From Bacteroidetes oral taxon 274 str. F0058 (GTDB taxonomy: Bacteria; Bacteroidota; Bacteroidia; Bacteroidales; Paludibacteraceae), in NCBI GenBank assembly GCA_000163695.1, contig GG774889.1, forward strand, positions 936,515 through 1,000,514: DNA of 64,000 nucleotides. Reading direction: 5' to 3'. The translations under genes and the position numbers were made by a program. The notes below the pieces were generated by a model. That model did not search any database, was not told the DNA's origin, and saw only the letters and a program-made list of their open reading frames with translations. This document shows positions 59,176-64,000 of this stretch, one piece after another; within the stretch, counting starts at the first letter, position 1; every line of letters starts with the position of its first letter.

Positions 59176-60348
59176 ATGAGAAAGTTCTTATTGTTAGGGA
59201 TAATATTGTCGGCAGCAACACTGTTGTCTGCACAGACAAAGGAAGACGTTATTTATAACCCGATTATAACGGGTGTACCGTCGCTCAGTATATCGCCCGA
59301 CGCTGTCGGTGGTGCTATGGGTGATGTCGGTGTTGCCTCCAAGCCTACTTTGGCTTCGCAGTTCTGGAACTCGTCTAAGTACGCTATGATGGATAGCAAA
59401 GGAGGTCTTACGCTCAGCTATACTCCTTGGTTGCGAAAGATAGTAAACGACGTGGATTTGGTTTACCTTGCAGGATATTACAATATCAGCGAACAGTTCG
59501 GTACACTGAGTGCTTCGCTCAGATACTTCTCGCTGGGTAATATAACGCTACGTGACTATAACGGGACCGAGCTGGGTAATGCCAAACCTTACGAAATGTC
59601 GTTCGACTTGGGTTACTCCAGACGTCTTGCCGAGTATTTCTCGATGGGTGTGGCTCTTCGTTTTGTAGCCTCCGAACTGAATGCAAAAACAGAGGGTTAC
59701 TATACGGGTATAGGTTTTGCGGCTGATGTCAATGGTTATTACTCGAGACCGATAGAGGTGTCGAGCGGTACGTCCAGACTCGGACTCGGTTTCAATATAT
59801 CGAATATCGGTAGCAAAATATCTTACAACAAAGGTGTTTCGAGCAACTTTATGCCTACGAATCTCGGTATAGGAGCTTCTTACCTTTTCCCCTTCGATGC
59901 GTATAACAGGATAGCTCTCAACGTAGACCTCAACAAACTGATGGTTCCTTCGCGCAGGTCGAAGTATGCTACCGGTTTCAACCAATCCGACCCTGCAACG
60001 TGGGCTATGAGCGACAAACAGTATAGCGAAATATCCGTAGTAAAAGGTATATTTACTTCTTTTAGCGACGCTCCCGGCGGCTTTTCGGAAGAGCTCAAGG
60101 AGATAAGCGTATCTACCGGTCTCGAATATGCCTACAACGAACAGTTCTTTGTACGTGCAGGTTATCACGGCGAACATATCGAAAAGGGAAATCGTCAGTT
60201 CTTCTCGGCAGGTGCGGGCTTCAAGTGGACAGCCTTTACTCTCGACGTGGGTTACCTCATCGGCGTTTCGCAAAACAACCCCTTAGACCAGACATTGAGA
60301 TTTACCCTCTCGTTCGATATGGACGGTCTTAAAGACTTGATGGATTGA
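59176..60348 (+). CDS. porV: Type IX secretion system outer-membrane protein PorV (LptO)
   Basis: A 390-residue outer-membrane beta-barrel of the FadL-like family that accepts T9SS cargo from the translocon and works with PorU. After the signal peptide (MRKFLLLGIILSAATLLSAQ), the text PSLSISPDAVGGAMGDVGVAS is the PorV N-terminal signature, followed by alternating barrel strands (FGTLSASLRYFSLG, RAGYHGEHIEKGNRQFFSAG-type) and the end TLRFTLSFDMDGL. It follows porU in the conserved porU-porV order and ends with a strong terminator. Confidence 0.95.
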   Translation: MRKFLLLGIILSAATLLSAQTKEDVIYNPIITGVPSLSISPDAVGGAMGDVGVASKPTLASQFWNSSKYAMMDSKGGLTLSYTPWLRKIVNDVDLVYLAGYYNISEQFGTLSASLRYFSLGNITLRDYNGTELGNAKPYEMSFDLGYSRRLAEYFSMGVALRFVASELNAKTEGYYTGIGFAADVNGYYSRPIEVSSGTSRLGLGFNISNIGSKISYNKGVSSNFMPTNLGIGASYLFPFDAYNRIALNVDLNKLMVPSRRSKYATGFNQSDPATWAMSDKQYSEISVVKGIFTSFSDAPGGFSEELKEISVSTGLEYAYNEQFFVRAGYHGEHIEKGNRQFFSAGAGFKWTAFTLDVGYLIGVSQNNPLDQTLRFTLSFDMDGLKDLMD

Positions 60349-60377
60349 TTAAAATTAATTTTTTAAATATTTTGTAG

Positions 60378-60413
60378 ACACCTCTTTTCTTAACGTAAAG
60401 AGGTGTTTTTTTT
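60378..60413 (+). terminator. Intrinsic terminator after porV
   Basis: ACACCTCTTT (60378-60387) pairs perfectly with AAAGAGGTGT (60397-60406), with a 9-base loop and an eight-T tail. Confidence 0.92.
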
Positions 60414-60572
60414 CTGAGTTGTAGTAGACAAAAAAATCGATGCATGGTAGAATTTTTGTTACAGTACGATAGGAAAATATGCTAAAAGTGCCGATATCAT
60501 TTCGTTGCCGTCTCTATGATATGAAAACTTTTTTGTTTTAATCTCCGCCAATGTTATTACGGGGATTTTTAC

Positions 60573-60581
60573 TAACTTTGC
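60573..60581 (+). promoter_or_regulatory. -7 box of the short-chain dehydrogenase gene
   Basis: TAACTTTGC, 62 bases before the ATG at 60644. No clear -33 box. Confidence 0.6.
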
Positions 60582-60643
60582 TACGTTTTTTATAAATATA
60601 CAATTCATTGCTAATATAAACATTTAATAATCAACTATATTTT

Positions 60644-61405
60644 ATGAATAAAATAGCACTTATCACAGGAGCAACATCGGGTATAGGCAGAGCCGTTGCC
60701 GATATTTTTGCCGAAAACAAGTATAACCTTATCGTAACAGGCAGACGCAGCGAACGGCTGCAAGAGCTCAAAGCCGCCCTCGAACAGCAACACGGCATCG
60801 GTGTACTTGCCCTGTGTTTCGACGTAAGGGACAACGACGAAGTGGTAAGCAACATAGCGTCTCTGCCCGCAGATTGGCGTAATATCGACGTATTGGTCAA
60901 TAATGCAGGGCTTGCCGTGGGGCTAAACCATATCCAAGACGGTGTCCTCGACGACTGGGAGAGGATGATAGACACCAACATCAAGGGGCTTCTGTATGTT
61001 ACGCGGGCGGTGTCGCCGCTTATGATAGCCCGCAATAGCGGACATATAGTAAATATCTGTTCCATAGCAGGTAAGGAGGTCTATGAGAACGGCAACGTGT
61101 ACTGTGCCACCAAACACGCCGTAGACGCTCTCAGCAAGGCGATGCGTATCGATATGCTGGGGCACAACATAAAGGTAACCAACGTCTGCCCCGGTGCGGT
61201 AGAGACCGAGTTTTCGATAGTACGTTTCAAAGGCGATGTACAGCGTGCCGCAGGTACATACAGAGGTATAGAGCCACTCACGGGACGCGATATAGCCGAG
61301 TGCATATATTTCGCCGTGTCGTTGCCACAACACGTATGTATCAACGATATGATGATAATGCCTACGGCTCAGGCTGATAGCCGTACTTTCAATAGGAAAG
61401 CCTAA
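60644..61405 (+). CDS. Short-chain dehydrogenase/reductase (YdfG-like)
   Basis: A 253-residue NAD(P)-dependent oxidoreductase of the classical SDR family. The cofactor motif TGATSGIGRAVA is at residues 8-19, NNAG is at about 87-90, catalytic Ser is in CSIAGK and catalytic Tyr-Lys in YCATK. The following PGAVETEFSIVRFKGD resembles YdfG-type 3-hydroxy acid/serine dehydrogenases. The physiological substrate is unknown. It is transcribed from its own promoter. Confidence 0.92.
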   Translation: MNKIALITGATSGIGRAVADIFAENKYNLIVTGRRSERLQELKAALEQQHGIGVLALCFDVRDNDEVVSNIASLPADWRNIDVLVNNAGLAVGLNHIQDGVLDDWERMIDTNIKGLLYVTRAVSPLMIARNSGHIVNICSIAGKEVYENGNVYCATKHAVDALSKAMRIDMLGHNIKVTNVCPGAVETEFSIVRFKGDVQRAAGTYRGIEPLTGRDIAECIYFAVSLPQHVCINDMMIMPTAQADSRTFNRKA

Positions 61406-61529
61406 GAGAAGCGGAGAGTGCGGCAATAGTCAATATTGATATTTTACTATGTGATTATCAATAAACTATTGTAGAAGTTGCAAACATCGAGCCTATCGTT
61501 GAGGTTGTACGTATTTTAGCCATTATGCA

Positions 61530-62525
61530 ATGAAAATCAAGGCAATACTTTTAGTGATAATTGCAGCATTATGTGCTTGTACGCCGATTGACGACAGGCA
61601 TAGGAATGTCTTCGAATTTTGGTGGAAGGAAATGGACTGCAAATACCCTTTCTTCATACAAAAAAACATTGATTGGGATAGTATTTTCGTCGCTTACAAG
61701 GAACGTGTACAGAGTTCCGAAGCGGGTGAGTTGGAGATTGTTTTTCAGGAGGTAGTCGACTATCTCAGGGACGGACACTGTTGTATAAATACGGGGGATA
61801 AAACCATTCGTTACCGACTACCGACCGATACGATTGACAAATTTGCGTACTACGACATAGCCCAATATACAGCTACTCCTCTCAAGCGTCTGTATAACAG
61901 AGACAGTACATTGTATGCAGTTCAGTTTAAGGACAATATAACGTATATTCATTATGGTTCTTTTAATTTCCCCGTCATAGATATCGATGAAGTAGGTAAT
62001 ATCATAAACAAATTCTCGTACGCAGGCGGTATGATTATCGATATCAGAGGTAACAGAGGCGGGCAGACACAAAATATAGGCGAGTTGTTGTCGCTGTTTT
62101 TCTCGGGTACGACGACTATCTGGTACAATAGGCATAAAATTGGTTGCGGGCACGGTGATTTTACCGATTTCGTTCCGCAACGAGCACGTGGGCGAGGGAT
62201 AATACCCAATAGTATTACTATTGCCGTGCTTACGAGCGGCGAGACTTACAGTGCGGCGAATTACTTTGCAGGAGTGGTAAGGAATTTCCCGAATTTTGTA
62301 CTGATTGGTACGAAAACAGGCGGCGGAGGCAGTTGGACAACTACTTCGGTATTACCCAACGGCTGGACGTTTACATACCCCGTGGCACAAGCCTACGATG
62401 CACAATACCGTAGCTTGGAGCGAGGTGTCGAACCCGACATAAAGGTGGAGGCAACTCCACTGTGGTATTCAAAACACTATGACATAGTTTTACAGACGGC
62501 ATATAAGTATTTGCTTGACAGGTGA
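61530..62525 (+). CDS. S41-family peptidase lipoprotein
   Basis: A 331-residue lipoprotein (lipobox LCAC, Cys17) with a C-terminal-processing-protease (S41/TSPc) domain. Seen are YLRDGHCCI (the DGH motif), MIIDIRGNRGGQ and the catalytic Ser in VLTSGETYSAANYFA, followed by GTKTGGGGS. There is no obvious PDZ domain, so it belongs to the PDZ-less S41 group common in Bacteroidota. It probably trims proteins or peptides at the periplasmic face of the membrane. The next gene starts 35 bases later. Confidence 0.85.
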   Translation: MKIKAILLVIIAALCACTPIDDRHRNVFEFWWKEMDCKYPFFIQKNIDWDSIFVAYKERVQSSEAGELEIVFQEVVDYLRDGHCCINTGDKTIRYRLPTDTIDKFAYYDIAQYTATPLKRLYNRDSTLYAVQFKDNITYIHYGSFNFPVIDIDEVGNIINKFSYAGGMIIDIRGNRGGQTQNIGELLSLFFSGTTTIWYNRHKIGCGHGDFTDFVPQRARGRGIIPNSITIAVLTSGETYSAANYFAGVVRNFPNFVLIGTKTGGGGSWTTTSVLPNGWTFTYPVAQAYDAQYRSLERGVEPDIKVEATPLWYSKHYDIVLQTAYKYLLDR

Positions 62526-62560
62526 AAAAAGTAATTTGTAATGTGTTTGACCCCCAAAAA

Positions 62561-63361
62561 ATGAAAAGAATACTGCTTATATATTTGATTTTAGCGTCGT
62601 TCCTATCGGGGCATTCGCAAACGGCAGGCGGAAAGGGCAAATTTTTCAGCGGTGTCGACGTCGGTTATGTGCAGATTTATAACAATATGTTGTTGCCCTA
62701 CGAGTTCTCGGGCAGCAACTACGGCATAAACCTCGAATGGCAAATCTTCAACAGCCCGAAATGGCTCTCTCGGGCATATTTTTCTATCGACTACACCTCG
62801 TCGTTTGTAAGGGATATGGCTATCGATATCCCCATATTCAATACCAATCAACACAGCCTCAGAGCACGGCTGCAATATAATCTGCTCAGGCAGTTGTACT
62901 CTGTGCCTACATCGAGATTCAGGCTTTTTGCGGGAGGAGGCATAGATATATGCCCCGAAGCGAGCCTGTTTTTACATCGTGATATTCAGAAATATTTCCT
63001 TAGAGCCGATTTTGGTTTGGACTGTTCGCTGTTTGCCGAATACGATTTTGGCAAAGTTAGAGTATCCGACGGTTTTACGATGCCTGTCGTCGTAGGCTCT
63101 TTCTATCCGCATTACAATACTGTGCCGTTCTATTCGGTGGGAGGTGCACAAAATTATTTTCTCTTTGCCTCTATCGATAAGATAATTAGGCTCAATAACA
63201 TACTGAAATTAGAAATCCCCGTAAAAATAACTGAAAATATACGTCCTATCATTTGGCTGTCGTATGCTTTCGGCTATGAATACTCGTCGATAAGAGACAA
63301 CACGATACGGCTGATGACACACAGCGGACAGGCGGGCTTTGTTTTCAATATCTGCAACTGA
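62561..63361 (+). CDS. Predicted outer-membrane protein of unknown family
   Basis: A 266-residue exported protein with a signal peptide (MKRILLIYLILASFLSGHSQ) and a run of alternating beta-strand-like segments (FSGVDVGYVQIYNNM, LRARLQYNLLRQLYS, GYEYSSIRDNTIRL), suggesting an outer-membrane barrel. I recognise no named family. The ATG at 62561 is preferred to the GTG at 62522, which overlaps the S41 gene and lacks a signal sequence. It may form a pair with the S41 lipoprotein. Confidence 0.6.
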   Translation: MKRILLIYLILASFLSGHSQTAGGKGKFFSGVDVGYVQIYNNMLLPYEFSGSNYGINLEWQIFNSPKWLSRAYFSIDYTSSFVRDMAIDIPIFNTNQHSLRARLQYNLLRQLYSVPTSRFRLFAGGGIDICPEASLFLHRDIQKYFLRADFGLDCSLFAEYDFGKVRVSDGFTMPVVVGSFYPHYNTVPFYSVGGAQNYFLFASIDKIIRLNNILKLEIPVKITENIRPIIWLSYAFGYEYSSIRDNTIRLMTHSGQAGFVFNICN

Positions 63362-63452
63362 CCTTTTCTGTCCGATAGCAGTGGAGTATTGTCGAGACCG
63401 TTCGGCGACGTTTACGGATAAGCCTTTTTCTACGGCGAACCGAAATTTTTTG

Positions 63453-63461
63453 TAACTTTGC
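63453..63461 (+). promoter_or_regulatory. -7 box upstream of the last gene
   Basis: TAACTTTGC, 156 bases before the ATG at 63618. No clear -33 box. Confidence 0.55.
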
Positions 63462-63617
63462 GGTCTATAATTTATTTGTAATAAGGCAAACAGTATCAAT
63501 GTGTTGTAGCGAGGTGCGACTTATAAGATACATAACCGTTGGCGGCAATGTATATGGAGATAAACTTACGGCGTACAGACAGATACCTGTATATTTGACA
63601 TTAAAAATACAAAAAGT

Positions 63618-64000
63618 ATGAGTAAAAAAAAGGCGATTATCTTAGCCTCGTTGGGAGTATTGGTAATATTTCTTGTCGCAAGCTTTTTTATCAAGGTGAA
63701 GCAAAATGAAACTTTGCTCTATAAAATCTACCAATACCTAACCTACAGCAAAGAAGACTGGCAACAATACAAGCGTGACGAAGAGCTTATCGAAATGTAC
63801 GAGGAGATGTACAAAGACCGCCCCGGTGCCGTAAATATAATACCTTCCTCTGTCGAGGCAGACTCCAAACTCGACCGTCTGGAAGGATACTACAACCAGA
63901 CCGAAGATATGTGGGAGAACCCCGACCCGAATTATGATACGGATATACCTTTCGAAGGCAGGGAATACGCTTCGTTTAGCAGATACGACGAAAATGGCGA
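63618..64000 (+). CDS. Membrane-anchored protein of unknown function (5' part)
   Basis: The first 127 codons of a gene that runs off the right edge. MSKKKAIILASLGVLVIFLVASFF is a single N-terminal transmembrane anchor or uncleaved signal (residues about 6-24), followed by a hydrophilic, Glu/Tyr-rich region (YKRDEELIEMYEEMYKDRP-type) with short coiled-coil tendency. No family is recognised. The start follows the promoter at 63453 and a leader of about 150 bases. Confidence 0.55.
   Translation, partial: MSKKKAIILASLGVLVIFLVASFFIKVKQNETLLYKIYQYLTYSKEDWQQYKRDEELIEMYEEMYKDRPGAVNIIPSSVEADSKLDRLEGYYNQTEDMWENPDPNYDTDIPFEGREYASFSRYDENG

Overview
The window is a chromosomal segment of a Bacteroidota bacterium, most likely order Bacteroidales. 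Three things point there. First, about two dozen promoters share the Bacteroidota -7 box TAnnTTTG(C), several with a TTTG -33 box 19-21 bases upstream. Second, it carries type IX secretion (T9SS) genes: the sortase porU, its partner porV, and two large secreted proteins with C-terminal sorting domains. Third, gene content and protein lengths fit the group (RpoB of about 1270 residues, short-form glycyl-tRNA synthetase, glycine/ornithine-lipid-type N-acyltransferase). The family cannot be fixed from the sequence alone; Porphyromonas- or Paludibacter-like lineages fit the T9SS content.

Layout. 1-7.3 kb (minus strand): rplK-rplA-rplJ-rplL-rpoB-rpoC, with a DUF1648 membrane protein inserted between rpoB and rpoC and an apparent one-base deletion in rpoB. 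7.6-12.2 kb: a 1503-residue T9SS surface protein with two arrays of 25-residue BspA/DUF285 repeats. 12.6-20.9 kb: a glucosaminidase, a DUF4105 protein, an alkaline-phosphatase-fold protein that has lost its metal ligands, glycyl-tRNA synthetase, an acyltransferase, a PAP2 phosphatase, lipA and aroK. 21-26.1 kb: tRNA-Leu(CAA), a truncated trmN6, pyrF, a succinate CoA-transferase and a TM2/DUF2752/DUF4870-like/M48 membrane cluster. 26.2-26.4 kb: a candidate structured RNA with two hairpin loops carrying the same 11-base motif. 26.6-36 kb: a small outer-membrane protein, recX, prmC, dnaN, a beta-CASP metallo-hydrolase, an N-acyltransferase, coaC and coaB as separate ORFs, and uvrB. 36-39.3 kb: an ABC importer (binding lipoprotein, ATPase, permease) and an outer-membrane protein. 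39.6-46.8 kb: a polysaccharide export and assembly locus (wzm, wzt, hexapeptide acyltransferase, three family 2 glycosyltransferases, a polysaccharide deacetylase) with a four-helix-bundle gene bounded by inverted repeats between wzm and wzt. 46.8-49.3 kb: a half-size chromate transporter, trxB and rplY. 49.7-53.5 kb: the second large T9SS protein. 53.9-60.3 kb: trmH-like, SPOR, FAA hydrolase, porU and porV. 60.6-64 kb: a short-chain dehydrogenase, an S41 protease lipoprotein, an outer-membrane protein and the start of an unidentified membrane-anchored protein.

How the parts fit together. A secretion-and-surface theme runs through the window. PorU and PorV cleave and attach T9SS cargo at the outer membrane. 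The two giant proteins are probable cargo, and they share an almost 600-residue C-terminal module despite unrelated N-termini. The Wzm/Wzt locus builds and exports a surface polysaccharide; in Porphyromonas gingivalis the anchor for T9SS cargo is the anionic LPS, exported by a Wzm/Wzt system. The rest is mainly housekeeping. Signs of gene decay or rearrangement are the rpoB frameshift, the coaC/coaB in-frame stop, truncated trmN6, the unpaired chromate-transporter half and the inactive phosphatase homologue.
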